Origin: Paenirhodobacter hankyongi
GTDB lineage: Bacteria; Pseudomonadota; Alphaproteobacteria; Rhodobacterales; Rhodobacteraceae
NCBI RefSeq assembly: GCF_003664585.1
Contig: NZ_RCHI01000008.1
Coordinates: 1 to 64,000 of the forward strand
DNA length: 64,000 nucleotides
Direction: 5' to 3'
The position numbers and the translations under genes were made by a program. Positions 23,575 to 31,768 of the stretch are shown here, one piece after another. The notes under the pieces were generated by a model. The model was not told where the DNA came from. It saw nothing but the letters and a program-made list of their open reading frames with translations, and ran no database searches. Numbering within the stretch: position 1 is the stretch's first letter; every line of letters begins with the position of its first letter.

Positions 23575-25224
23575 TCACATGTTGGGATAGTTCGGACCGT
23601 CGCCGCCCTGCGGCGTGGTCCAGGTGATGTTCTGCGACGGGTCCTTGATGTCGCAGGTCTTGCAATGCACGCAGTTCTGGAAGTTGATCTGGAAGCGCGG
23701 ATTGCCGGCCTCGTCGGTCAGCACCTCGTAGACGCCCGCCGGGCAATAGCGCTGCGCGGGCTCGGCATATTTCGCCAGGTTCACCGCGATCGGGATCGAC
23801 GGGTCCTTCAGCTTCAGATGGCACGGCTGGCTCTCTTCATGGTTGGTGAAGGAGAAGGCCACGTTCGTCAGACGGTCGAAGCTGATCTTGCCGTCGGGCT
23901 TCGGATAGTCGATCGGCTTGAAGTTCTTCGCCTCGCCGGTATGCGCCGCGTCGTTCTTGCCATGCTTGATCGTGCCGAAGAACGAGAAGCCGAAGAGGTT
24001 GTTCGTCCACATGTCGAGCCCGCCGAAGACGAGCGAGGCGATCATCCCCCAATGCGACCACATCGGCTTGACGTTGCGCACCTTCTTCAGGTCGTCGGCA
24101 ATCGGACCCGAGCGCAGGTCCTTTTCATACTCGACCAGCTCGTCGCCCTCGCGCCCGGCCTTGATCGCCGCCGCGGCCGCCTCGGCCGCCGCGATGCCCG
24201 ACAGCATGGCGTTGTGGTTGCCCTTGATCCGCGGCACGTTGACCAGCCCCGCCGAGCAGCCAAGCAGCACGCCGCCCGGGAAGGTCACCTTCGGGATCGA
24301 CTGCCAGCCGCCCTCCGAGATCGCCCGCGCGCCATAGGCCACGCGCTTGCCGCCCTCGAGCAGGTTCTGCACCATCGGGTGATGCTTGAAGCGCTGGAAC
24401 TCCATATAGGGGAAGAGATACGGGTTCTCGTAGTTCAGGTGCACCACGAAGCCGATGAACACCTGGTTGTTCTCGAGGTGATAGATGAACGAGCCGCCGC
24501 CGGCATTCTTGCCCAGCGGCCAGCCCATGGTGTGGGCGACCGTGCCCTCGCGATGCTTCGCCGGGTCGATCTCCCAGATTTCCTTCATGCCAAGGCCGAA
24601 CTTCTGCGGGCAATGGCCCTTCGACAGGTCGAACTTCTGCATCACCACCTTGGAGAGCGAGCCGCGCACGCCCTCGGCCAGCATCACGTATTTGCCGCGC
24701 AGCTCCATGCCCGGTTCATAATGCGGGCCGGGCGTGCCGTCCGACTCGAGCCCCATCTCGCCCGCGACGACGCCGGCGACGCGATCACCGTCCCAGACGA
24801 TTTCCGAGGCCGACATGCCCGGGAAGATCTCGACGCCCAGCTCCTCGGCCTGCTCGGCCATCCAGCGGCAGACATTCGCCATAGAGACGATGTATTTGCC
24901 GTGGTTCGACATCAGGGGCGGCATCGGCCAGTTCGGGATGCGCATGTGCCCGGCCGGCCCGAGAATGAAGAAATTGTCCTTCTTCACCTCGGTCTTGATC
25001 GGCGCGCCCTTTTCGCGCCAGTCCGGGATCAGCTTGTCGAGCCCGATCGGGTCGAGCACCGCGCCCGACAGGATATGCGCGCCGACCTCCGAGCCCTTCT
25101 CGAGCACCACGACGTTGAGATCCGGGTCGATCTGCTTCAGACGGATCGCCGCCGACAGCCCCGCGGGACCGCCACCCACGATCACCACATCATATTCCAT
25201 CGACTCGCGTTCGATCGCCGCCAT
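23575..25224 (-). CDS. Electron transfer flavoprotein-ubiquinone oxidoreductase
   Basis: It passes electrons from ETF (acyl-CoA and choline-type dehydrogenases) into the quinone pool at the inner membrane. The 549-residue protein has an FAD-binding motif VVIVGGGPAGLSAAIRL (residues 13-29), the conserved EGVRGSL segment near 190, and a C-terminal 4Fe-4S ferredoxin region with Cys in RYCPAGVYEV and NCVHCKTCDIKDP. Length and layout match bacterial ETF-QO. The etfAB genes are not adjacent. An acyl-CoA dehydrogenase elsewhere in the window (32808-34499) is a potential electron donor via ETF. Confidence 0.95.
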   Translation of the reverse strand: MAAIERESMEYDVVIVGGGPAGLSAAIRLKQIDPDLNVVVLEKGSEVGAHILSGAVLDPIGLDKLIPDWREKGAPIKTEVKKDNFFILGPAGHMRIPNWPMPPLMSNHGKYIVSMANVCRWMAEQAEELGVEIFPGMSASEIVWDGDRVAGVVAGEMGLESDGTPGPHYEPGMELRGKYVMLAEGVRGSLSKVVMQKFDLSKGHCPQKFGLGMKEIWEIDPAKHREGTVAHTMGWPLGKNAGGGSFIYHLENNQVFIGFVVHLNYENPYLFPYMEFQRFKHHPMVQNLLEGGKRVAYGARAISEGGWQSIPKVTFPGGVLLGCSAGLVNVPRIKGNHNAMLSGIAAAEAAAAAIKAGREGDELVEYEKDLRSGPIADDLKKVRNVKPMWSHWGMIASLVFGGLDMWTNNLFGFSFFGTIKHGKNDAAHTGEAKNFKPIDYPKPDGKISFDRLTNVAFSFTNHEESQPCHLKLKDPSIPIAVNLAKYAEPAQRYCPAGVYEVLTDEAGNPRFQINFQNCVHCKTCDIKDPSQNITWTTPQGGDGPNYPNM

Positions 25225-25271
25225 GGCCTGGCTCCCTCGACTGGCTTCACCACTACGGCCCCGTTGCTAAC

Positions 25272-26273
25272 TTACCTGACGGAACGAAGCAATTGTGACG
25301 CAGCGACTATGCGCAACTTTCTTTCGCTTTTCGCCAGGGTAAAGTGACGCAATCCGAAATGCCCGGCGAGCACGACGAGAACCGCGACATAGCCGTCGAC
25401 AGCATAATGATACCCCGTGTAGACCGAGACAAAGAAGATCGACAGCAGGAAGAGCGCGCCCAGCGGCGCAAGCCAGCGCGAGCGCTCGGCAAGATAGAGC
25501 GCAACGATCGCCGCGACCGCGACATGCATCGACGGAAAGGCCGAGATGCCGAACCCGAGATCGAGCCCGCCCCCCAGGTAGCGCTGCCAGAGCCATTCCT
25601 GGATCACCCCGATGCTGGTCCCGGACAGGCCGGAGGCCGCGATGGCCTGGGTCAGCCCGCCGAACCGCTCGGTGCCAAGCAGCCGGTCGTAAAAGACCGG
25701 CCCGACGGAAGACCCGGCGAGCGCCAGCCCGTTGCCGATCACGACCCAGGAGCCGAAGAACAGCCAGATGTAGTGCCGCGCCCGCCCGATCTCGGGGTCT
25801 GTTGCAAGCACGATCAGCGGGAAGCCGAACGCGCACGGCCCCCACACCGTCATGTAGAGCTCCGGCATCCACCCCACCTCCCGCTTGCCCAACAGCCCAT
25901 GTGCGATGCGCCAGGGGTCGTGACCGAAGTGCAGCCAGCTGTCGAGGGCGGCAAGCGCGGGATCGGCATGATAGGGAACGAGCATGGGAATCGCATTCTT
26001 GGCGAAGGAAAACCCGATCGGCAGCAGCAGGCTCGCACAGGCGACAAAGGCAAGCGGCGACATCCGCTCGGCGATCCGGCGCCGGCCGAGAAGCACACCC
26101 CCGATCAGGAGCCACGGTCCGAGCAGCTTTCCCGCACCGAGCATCATCCCGACCGAGGCACCTGCCCTCATGCCGGCCTCCCAGATCAGCTGAGGGGTGT
26201 CACCGTAAAGCCACCCGACCAGCGCAAGAGCGCACAGAACATAGGCCACGGAGGCCCTGAAAATCCATTTCAT
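25272..26273 (-). CDS. PAP2 superfamily membrane phosphatase/transferase
   Basis: This 333-residue membrane protein carries the PAP2 signature: motif C2 SAFPSMHVAVAA near residue 238 and C3 GYHYAVDGYVA near 285. The K-x6-RP motif C1 is not evident, as in the Aur1/Ipt1-like inositolphosphotransferase branch. It probably acts on a lipid phosphate at the periplasmic face; the substrate is unknown. About eight helices are visible. The ATG at 26273 is preferred over a TTG five codons upstream, with modest evidence. Confidence 0.75.
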   Translation of the reverse strand: MKWIFRASVAYVLCALALVGWLYGDTPQLIWEAGMRAGASVGMMLGAGKLLGPWLLIGGVLLGRRRIAERMSPLAFVACASLLLPIGFSFAKNAIPMLVPYHADPALAALDSWLHFGHDPWRIAHGLLGKREVGWMPELYMTVWGPCAFGFPLIVLATDPEIGRARHYIWLFFGSWVVIGNGLALAGSSVGPVFYDRLLGTERFGGLTQAIAASGLSGTSIGVIQEWLWQRYLGGGLDLGFGISAFPSMHVAVAAIVALYLAERSRWLAPLGALFLLSIFFVSVYTGYHYAVDGYVAVLVVLAGHFGLRHFTLAKSERKLRIVAASQLLRSVR

Positions 26274-26342
26274 GTAAATGTCTCGCAAGATTTCAACGTC
26301 CCGATCCTGGCGCGCGGATGCGGCGAAAATGGGGCGCGGCCC

Positions 26343-26374
26343 TTGACTTCGGGGGGCGATGGCGGATTTACACT
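26343..26374 (+). promoter_or_regulatory. Possible greA promoter
   Basis: TTGACT and TACACT are recognisable -35 and -10 like hexamers pointing toward greA, but the 20-base spacing is long, so the -10 assignment is uncertain. They are the best candidates in the 129-base region between the divergent PAP2 and greA genes. Confidence 0.25.
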
Positions 26375-26418
26375 CCTGTCAACACGATGTTGCCAGCAAG
26401 CTCGGAGCAGGGGCTCTC

Positions 26419-26889
26419 ATGGAAAAGATACCGATGACGCGCGCGGGTTTCGACGCGCTCGATGCCGAACTGAAAACCCTCAAGACCGTCGAACGCCCCA
26501 CTGTCATCAAGGCGATCGCCGAGGCGCGCGAGCATGGCGACCTGTCGGAAAATGCCGAATACCACGCCGCGCGCGAGAAGCAGAGCTTCATCGAGGGCCG
26601 GATCAAGGAGCTCGAGTCGATTCTCGGCCGCGCCGAGGTGATCGACCCCTCGAAGATGTCGGGCGCGATCAAGTTCGGCGCCACCGTCACCCTCGTCGAC
26701 GAGGACACCGACGAGGAACGCACCTATCAGATCGTGGGCGAGGCCGAGGCCGATCTCGAACGCGGCCTGCTGAACATGAAATCCCCGCTCGCCCGCGCCC
26801 TGATCGGCAAGGACGAGGGCGACAGCGTCGAGGTCCGCACCCCGGGCGGCGAACGCAGCTATGAAATCCTCACGGTCCGCTACCTCTGA
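26419..26889 (+). CDS. greA: Transcription elongation factor GreA
   Basis: This 156-residue factor rescues backtracked RNA polymerase by stimulating RNA cleavage. It has the N-terminal coiled coil with the acidic tip residues Asp41 and Glu44 in [13 protein letters not shown], and a C-terminal FKBP-like domain ([16 protein letters not shown] to the end). The start [14 protein letters not shown] is the family N-terminus. The next gene begins 25 bases later in the same direction. Confidence 0.95.
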   Translation: MEKIPMTRAGFDALDAELKTLKTVERPTVIKAIAEAREHGDLSENAEYHAAREKQSFIEGRIKELESILGRAEVIDPSKMSGAIKFGATVTLVDEDTDEERTYQIVGEAEADLERGLLNMKSPLARALIGKDEGDSVEVRTPGGERSYEILTVRYL

Positions 26890-26914
26890 GGACCAGACCG
26901 AAAGGTTTGCCGTG

Positions 26915-27994
26915 ATGAGCGACGCCAAACCGGATCGCATCTCTCCCGAGCCGCCGGCGCCCGTCGCCCCGGCCCCGGCGGGCGCGCCGATCAGCCCTCC
27001 GATCGAGGATGTGCGCACGCGCGCCGAGGCCGGCCGCGGCTTCGGCCCGATCGAGCGCATCGCCGCCGGGCTCAGCCTTGTCTGGCTGGTGCTCGTCGCG
27101 GCGTTCTGGCTGTTCGTGCCAGGAAATGGCGCCGGGCTCGACGCCGCTTCGCTGGTGATGGCGGTGACCGGTATCCTGCTGCCGCTGGTGATGATCTGGA
27201 TCGCCGCGATCACCGCCCGCACCGCGGCCGAGATGCGCGCCGAGGCGCAGGCGCTGAAGGCCTCGGTCGAGACGATGCGTGCGGCCTGGCTCAGCCAGTC
27301 GCAGCTGCGCGCCGGCGCCACGATCGAGAAGAAGCTCGACGAGGTGGCGCAGGTCGCCCGCCAGGCGGAAACCGCAATTGCCACCTTCACCTCGCGGCGC
27401 GACGCCGGCGCGACGCCGCCCTCGGCCGACCGCAAGGCGGCGCTGGCGGCACCGCGCCCCGCCGCGCCCGGCGAGGACCAGCCCGCCCTTGCCCTCGGCA
27501 CGCCGGCCGAGGCGCTCGCCCAGCCGGTCTCAGTCGCCGATTTCATCTGCGCGCTCAATTTCCCCGACAATGCCGATGACCGCGAGGGCTTCCGCGCGCT
27601 GCGCCGCGCGCTCGAGGACCGGACGATGGCGAAGCTGATCCGTGCCGCGCAGGACGTGCTGAACCTGCTCGCCCAGGACGGCATCTACATGGACGACCTG
27701 ACGCCCGACCGCGCCCGGCCCGAGCTGTGGCGCCGCTTCGCCCAGGGCGAACGCGGCCGCGAGATCGCCGCGCTCGGCGGCGTGCGCGACCGCTCCTCGC
27801 TTGCCCTCACCGCCGGCCGGATGCGCTCGGACACGATCTTCCGCGACGCCGCGCACCACTTCCTGCGCCAGTTCGACCGCACCTTCACCGAATTCGAGAC
27901 GAACGCCTCGGATCAGGAAGTGGCGGAACTTGCCGAGACCCGCACCGCGCGCGCCTTCATGCTGCTCGGCCGCGTCACCGGCACCTTCGACTGA
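26915..27994 (+). CDS. Membrane protein with two N-terminal helices, function unknown
   Basis: This 359-residue protein has a Pro/Ala-rich cytoplasmic N-terminus (1-45), two adjacent membrane helices (about 55-105, including LVWLVLVAAFWLFVPG and ILLPLVMIWIAAI), then a coiled coil and a C-terminal helical domain with the conserved-looking segment RTFTEFETNASDQEVAELAE. I do not recognise a named family, but the layout is common in Rhodobacterales, where it follows greA. The start ATG at 26915 is preceded by a GTG in frame; either could be used. Confidence 0.6.
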   Translation: MSDAKPDRISPEPPAPVAPAPAGAPISPPIEDVRTRAEAGRGFGPIERIAAGLSLVWLVLVAAFWLFVPGNGAGLDAASLVMAVTGILLPLVMIWIAAITARTAAEMRAEAQALKASVETMRAAWLSQSQLRAGATIEKKLDEVAQVARQAETAIATFTSRRDAGATPPSADRKAALAAPRPAAPGEDQPALALGTPAEALAQPVSVADFICALNFPDNADDREGFRALRRALEDRTMAKLIRAAQDVLNLLAQDGIYMDDLTPDRARPELWRRFAQGERGREIAALGGVRDRSSLALTAGRMRSDTIFRDAAHHFLRQFDRTFTEFETNASDQEVAELAETRTARAFMLLGRVTGTFD

Positions 27995-28001
27995 ACGCCT
28001 C

Positions 28002-28048
28002 GGCTTTCTCCTTGCCCGAAAGACCTCGGGGTGCGGGGCAGCGCCCCG
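28002..28048. repeat. Convergent-gene intergenic repeat element, copy 3 (single arm)
   Basis: CTTTCTCCTTGCCCGAAAGA then CCTCGGGG, followed by GCGGGGCAGCGCCCCGC. It lies between convergent genes. Only one arm is present. Confidence 0.65.
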
Positions 28049-28060
28049 CGCCGCCCACCG

Positions 28061-28642
28061 TCACAGGTGCCGCGCCATGGTGATGCTCGAGCGATAGCCG
28101 AAGATCAGCGCCTTCAGCCGGCTCTCGCGGCGCCCGATCACCTCGAAGCCGAGCCGGTCATAGAGCGCGCGCGCGCGCAGGTTCTCGCCGATCACGTCAA
28201 GCCGCAGTTGCGAAAAGCCACGCATCGTCGCCTCGCGCGACAGCGCCTCGACCAGCGCCGCCCCCACCCCGGTGCCGCGCGCGCCCTCGGCCACCGCCAG
28301 CCCGTCGACGGAAATCGTGCCCGTCGCCAGATCCTCGGCCAGCACGCCAAGCGCATGCGCCCGCCACCAGGCGCCGAAGCGGCCATAGACCGCGATCAGG
28401 TCCGACATCCGGCCACCGACAAAGGACCCTCGCGCCGTGCGATAGCCGATCACGCCCAGCAACGCCCCCGCCTCGTCGCTGGCCGAGATCACGTGATCGG
28501 GCGACATCACCCGCTCGATGAAGGCCATCGCCTTCGGCTCGGGCCCCATCACCGCACCAAGCTTGCCGCCGAAGGCCTGCCAGTAAAGCCGCGCGGCCTG
28601 CGCCCGCTGCCCCGGGGTGACACCGTGACGAATGATCGTCAT
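28061..28642 (-). CDS. GNAT family N-acetyltransferase
   Basis: This 193-residue protein has the acetyl-CoA binding motif A, VAEGARGTGVGAALVEALSRE, split near residues 115-135, followed by LDVIGENLRARALYDRLGFE, the typical motif B. The substrate is unknown. The start at 28642 is shared with the mobA stop in TGATG, so translation is coupled to mobA. The frame remains open far upstream, but the family N-terminus MTIIRHGVTPGQRAQ and the coupling support this start. Confidence 0.8.
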   Translation of the reverse strand: MTIIRHGVTPGQRAQAARLYWQAFGGKLGAVMGPEPKAMAFIERVMSPDHVISASDEAGALLGVIGYRTARGSFVGGRMSDLIAVYGRFGAWWRAHALGVLAEDLATGTISVDGLAVAEGARGTGVGAALVEALSREATMRGFSQLRLDVIGENLRARALYDRLGFEVIGRRESRLKALIFGYRSSITMARHL

Positions 28643-29226
28643 CACCGCGCCCCCCCGAGCCGCGCCGCGGCGGCGGCCAGGTCTTCGGGCGTGTTCAGAT
28701 TGGCAAAAGGGTCCTCGGGCAGATCGTCGAAGGCGACCTCGGTCGCCGCGCCAAGCGCCACCCGCACACGCCGCTCGCCGGTCGCGAACAACGCCTCGAT
28801 CCGATCCGCCTCGCAAAGCGGCCAGAGCGCCGCGGTGTAATGTGCCCGGCCGCGCCAGGTGGCGCAGGCGACGCCCCCCGGCGCAGCGAGCCGCACCACC
28901 AGATCCGCGGGCAGGAAGGGCGTGTCGGTCGCCGCGGTCACCAGCGCCCCGGCGCCCTCGGCGGCGGCCCAGCGAAGCCCGGCGCGCAGCCCGGCCAGCG
29001 GCCCCTCCCCCGCCTCCCCCGGCAGATCGGCCAGCACCGGCAGGCCGAATCCCGCAAGGTGCGCCGGATCGCCGTTGGCCGACAGCGCCAGCCGGTCGAC
29101 CTGCGGCGCCAGCCGCGCGATGACATGGGCCGCGAGCGGACGGCCGGAGAGCGGCAGCAGCGCCTTCGCGACACCGCCCATGCGGCGGCCCTGCCCGCCG
29201 GCCAGGATCAGCCCGGCGATCCGCAT
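28642..29226 (-). CDS. mobA: Molybdenum cofactor guanylyltransferase
   Basis: It attaches GMP to molybdopterin to give the bis-MGD form of the cofactor, as needed by formate dehydrogenase (54716-60570). The 194-residue protein begins MRIAGLILAGGQGRRMGGVA, the nucleotide-binding loop LAGGxGxRMGG, followed by the conserved Lys in KALLPLSGRPL. The Asp usual after GG is Ala. Further family motifs are VTAATDTPFLP near 95 and FANLNTPEDL near 178. GGAGG precedes ATG 29226. Confidence 0.88.
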   Translation of the reverse strand: MRIAGLILAGGQGRRMGGVAKALLPLSGRPLAAHVIARLAPQVDRLALSANGDPAHLAGFGLPVLADLPGEAGEGPLAGLRAGLRWAAAEGAGALVTAATDTPFLPADLVVRLAAPGGVACATWRGRAHYTAALWPLCEADRIEALFATGERRVRVALGAATEVAFDDLPEDPFANLNTPEDLAAAAARLGGAR

Positions 29227-29310
29227 AATGCCTCCGATACAATCGCGCCCTTGGCGCCCTTCGTCACTGCCCCTAGAACTGGCGCAACACGCCTCAGCGA
29301 GCAAGCCACC

Positions 29311-30027
29311 ATGACCGACCGCCCCTCACTTTCCGCCGCCTACTGGCGCGGCCTGCGCAACGGATTGCCCTTCATGCTGGTGATCGTGCCCTTCGGCACC
29401 CTCTTCGGCGTCGCGGCGACCGAGGCCGGGCTGAACGTCGCCGAGGTGATGGGCTTCTCGATCCTGGTCATTGCGGGCGCCTCGCAATTCACCGCGGTGC
29501 AGCTGATGAACGACCACACGCCGGCGCTTCTGGTGATCCTGACCTCGCTCGCGGTCAATCTGCGCATGGCGATGTATTCGGCCTCGCTCGCGCCGCATCT
29601 GGGCGCCGCGCCGCGCTGGCAGAAGGCGCTCGTCGCCTATTTCATGATCGACCAGAGCTTTGCCGTCGCCGCGCAGGATTACGAGCGCGCGCCGCAGCAG
29701 AGCCTGGCCGAGAAGCTCGCCTATTACGCCGGGGCCTGCACGCCGAACTGTCCGACCTGGTATGTCGCGACGCTCGCGGGCGCGCTTCTGGGCGCGGCGA
29801 TCCCGCCCGAATTCGCACTCGACTTCGCCGTGCCGGTGACCTTCCTCGCGATGATCGCACCGATGCTGCGCTCGTTGCCGCATCTGGTGGCGGCGACGGT
29901 CTCGGTCGTCGCGGCACTCGCCTTCTCGTTCCTGCCCTCGGGGCTTGGGGTGCTGGTCGCCGCGGTGCTGGCGATGGTCGCGGGCGCTCGGGCCGAAACC
30001 TTCCTGACCCGGAGGGCGGCACGATGA
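29311..30027 (+). CDS. azlC: AzlC family branched-chain amino acid exporter, large subunit
   Basis: This 238-residue membrane protein has the AzlC core PFGTLFGVAATEAGL near residue 25 and GASQFTAVQL near 58, followed by LTSLAVNLRMAMYSASLAPHL. It works with AzlD to export branched-chain or related amino acids. The start MTDRPSLSAAYWRGLR at 29311 fits the family. Its stop overlaps the azlD start by ATGA. Confidence 0.9.
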   Translation: MTDRPSLSAAYWRGLRNGLPFMLVIVPFGTLFGVAATEAGLNVAEVMGFSILVIAGASQFTAVQLMNDHTPALLVILTSLAVNLRMAMYSASLAPHLGAAPRWQKALVAYFMIDQSFAVAAQDYERAPQQSLAEKLAYYAGACTPNCPTWYVATLAGALLGAAIPPEFALDFAVPVTFLAMIAPMLRSLPHLVAATVSVVAALAFSFLPSGLGVLVAAVLAMVAGARAETFLTRRAAR

Positions 30028-30362
30028 GCGCGGATTTCTACGGCCCCACCGAGATCTGGATCATCATCCTCGCCCTCGGCATCGGCACTTTCTTCCTGCG
30101 CTATTCCTTCCTCGGCCTCGCCGGCCGCCGGCCGCTGCCGGAATGGGCGCTGCGCTATCTGCGCTATACCGCAGTGGCGGTGCTGCCGGGGCTCGTCGCG
30201 CCGCTGGTGCTCTGGCCGCAGGCGACGGGCGGCGCACCGGACCCGGCGCGGCTGATCGCCGCCGCGGTGACGGTGCTGGCGGGGCTCGCCACGCGCAACA
30301 CCCTCGCCGCGATCCTCGGCGGCTTCGTCTCGCTCTACCTCGCGCTCTGGCTGGTCGGCTGA
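30024..30362 (+). CDS. azlD: AzlD family membrane protein, small subunit
   Basis: This 112-residue protein has three to four helices and typical AzlD features: IWIIILALGIGTFFLRYSF near residue 9 and LPEWALRYLRYTAVAVLPGL near 38. It is the obligatory small partner of AzlC. A strong terminator lies just after the stop. Confidence 0.9.
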   Translation: MSADFYGPTEIWIIILALGIGTFFLRYSFLGLAGRRPLPEWALRYLRYTAVAVLPGLVAPLVLWPQATGGAPDPARLIAAAVTVLAGLATRNTLAAILGGFVSLYLALWLVG

Positions 30363-30368
30363 GACGGA

Positions 30369-30394
30369 AACGCCCGGGGCAAGCCCCGGGCGTT
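30369..30394. terminator. Terminator after azlCD
   Basis: AACGCCCGGGGC and GCCCCGGGCGTT form a near-perfect 12-bp hairpin, followed by CGTCTTTCC. It lies between the convergent azlD and lipoprotein genes and can serve both. Confidence 0.75.
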
Positions 30395-30420
30395 CGTCTT
30401 TCCGAAGCGGCCCTGCCGGA

Positions 30421-31047
30421 TCAGAACGGCAGCTCGGTGCCGTGCTTGATCTCTTCCTGCTGCACCATCAGCACGCCCGAATTGTCGTCGGGATCGTTGT
30501 CGTAATGGTCCTTGGTCACCACGCCCGGCAGCTTGCCGAAGGCCTTCGACAGCTTCAGCGGCGAGAAGGTATTCGGCAGCGATTCGAAACCCGGGATGTC
30601 GCGCAGCACCGCCGAGGTGTCATTGGCGCACATCATCTTGTTCACCGCGCCATTCGCCTCGGCCCGGCGGATCATCGCATCCGCCTGCGCAAGCGTCACC
30701 GGCACGCGCTGCTCGCGCACGAACCAGGTCTCGCGCGCGTGGTAGTCGATGTAGAACTTGTACATCCGTTCGGTGATGCCGTAGTCGACGTCGTTGCGCT
30801 CGGGCACCCAGGGGTGGTTCCAGGTCCCGGCCGGGTCGAAGATCACCCGCTGCGTGCCGTCGATCATCAGCGCCGAATGCCCGCCCGAGCCGGTATGGGT
30901 GCCGATCACGGTGAACAGCGTCACCGAGGGCGGGTTGCCGGTATGCACCGCGGCCTTCTGCACGACATCGTCCGGTGCCCAGACGGGTTGCGCCCCGCAC
31001 GCGGCCAGCGCCAGCGGCAGGATCAAGCAGATGATAAGTCGGCGCAT
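30421..31047 (-). CDS. Lipoprotein with possible permuted papain-like (LRAT/NlpC type) fold
   Basis: This 208-residue protein has a lipoprotein signal (MRRLIICLILPLALAACGA, lipobox LAAC, Cys17). The mature region shows a His in GSGGHSALMIDGTQR near residue 57, an aspartate in IFDPAGTWNHPW, and a Cys in NKMMCANDTSAVL near 140. A GHS(A/G)xxI strand followed later by an N/M-C helix start is the order found in circularly permuted papain-like enzymes. This is inference; no catalytic assignment is certain. It lies just downstream of the oxidase subunit IV gene in the same direction. Confidence 0.6.
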   Translation of the reverse strand: MRRLIICLILPLALAACGAQPVWAPDDVVQKAAVHTGNPPSVTLFTVIGTHTGSGGHSALMIDGTQRVIFDPAGTWNHPWVPERNDVDYGITERMYKFYIDYHARETWFVREQRVPVTLAQADAMIRRAEANGAVNKMMCANDTSAVLRDIPGFESLPNTFSPLKLSKAFGKLPGVVTKDHYDNDPDDNSGVLMVQQEEIKHGTELPF

Positions 31048-31083
31048 CTGCCGGTCTCCTCAAACTCGTGACGGGGCTGACGA

Positions 31084-31218
31084 TCAGCCGTTTGCCAAAG
31101 CGAGGAACACCAAAAATGCCACGATGACAACCGCCCCGACGGTCACGAAACGCAGGAATCCCGCGAATGTTCTCTCATGAGCACGGATATCCATGCTGCC
31201 CATTCTGTAATCGGCCAT
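31084..31218 (-). CDS. aa3-type cytochrome c oxidase subunit IV (small, 44 aa)
   Basis: This 44-residue protein reads MADYRMGSMDIRAHERTFAG followed by a single membrane helix (FVTVGAVVIVAFLVFLALA). The short charged N-terminus with D-I-R-x-HE-x-TF before one helix is the signature of the alphaproteobacterial aa3 oxidase subunit IV family (PF07835). GGAGG lies seven bases upstream of ATG 31218. It is encoded away from the catalytic oxidase genes, which are not in the window. Subunit IV stabilises or modulates the oxidase; its precise role is unclear. Confidence 0.85.
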   Translation of the reverse strand: MADYRMGSMDIRAHERTFAGFLRFVTVGAVVIVAFLVFLALANG

Positions 31219-31294
31219 CGTTTCCTCCCGACTGTCTCCCGGGACAAGCCTAGCGCAGCGTCACGCGCCTGTCATCCATGCGCTGCAGGGCGCC

Positions 31295-31768
31295 TCAGCC
31301 CTTGCGCTCGGCCGTGAGCCCGCGGGCTAGGCGGAAGCCGATCCGCCGCGCCTCGTCCTCGGCTGCGGGTTTCGGGATCGCCACCAGCATCACGTTGAGC
31401 TGGCTCACATGCTGGATCAGCTGGGTGCGCGCGCCATCCTCGTCGCGGCCGTAGAAGGTCAGGATATCGGGCGCGAAATAGCCCAGCCCCTCGATCTGCA
31501 GCACGCCGACATCGCCGCCGGTGATGCCAAGCGCCACCTCCTCGTCGGGCTGCAGCTGGCTTTCGAAGTTCTGGATATAGAGGACCAGCCGCTCATAGGC
31601 CCATTGCGCGGGCGACTTGTCCTCGAACGGCTCGTCGGCCACACCGGGCGGCAGTGGCAGGGTCTCGAAAGGGGCGCCGGCGTCGTCATCGGTCAGCACC
31701 GCATGGGCGCGCGGCAGCGCGCTGTCCTCATGCGCCTCGGCAAGGGTGCGGATCGGGGTGTCGCTCAT
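31295..31768 (-). CDS. DUF6173 family protein
   Basis: This 157-residue acidic protein contains the conserved segment AQWAYERLVLYIQNFESQLQ near residue 54 and a strand-rich core GYFAPDILTFYGRDEDG with HVSQLNVMLVAIPK towards the C-terminus. This is the DUF6173 pattern, found next to acyl-CoA metabolism genes in Rhodobacterales. Function is unknown. Its start overlaps the stop of the upstream MBL-fold gene by ATGA, making it third in the acyl-CoA dehydrogenase operon. Confidence 0.75.
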   Translation of the reverse strand: MSDTPIRTLAEAHEDSALPRAHAVLTDDDAGAPFETLPLPPGVADEPFEDKSPAQWAYERLVLYIQNFESQLQPDEEVALGITGGDVGVLQIEGLGYFAPDILTFYGRDEDGARTQLIQHVSQLNVMLVAIPKPAAEDEARRIGFRLARGLTAERKG

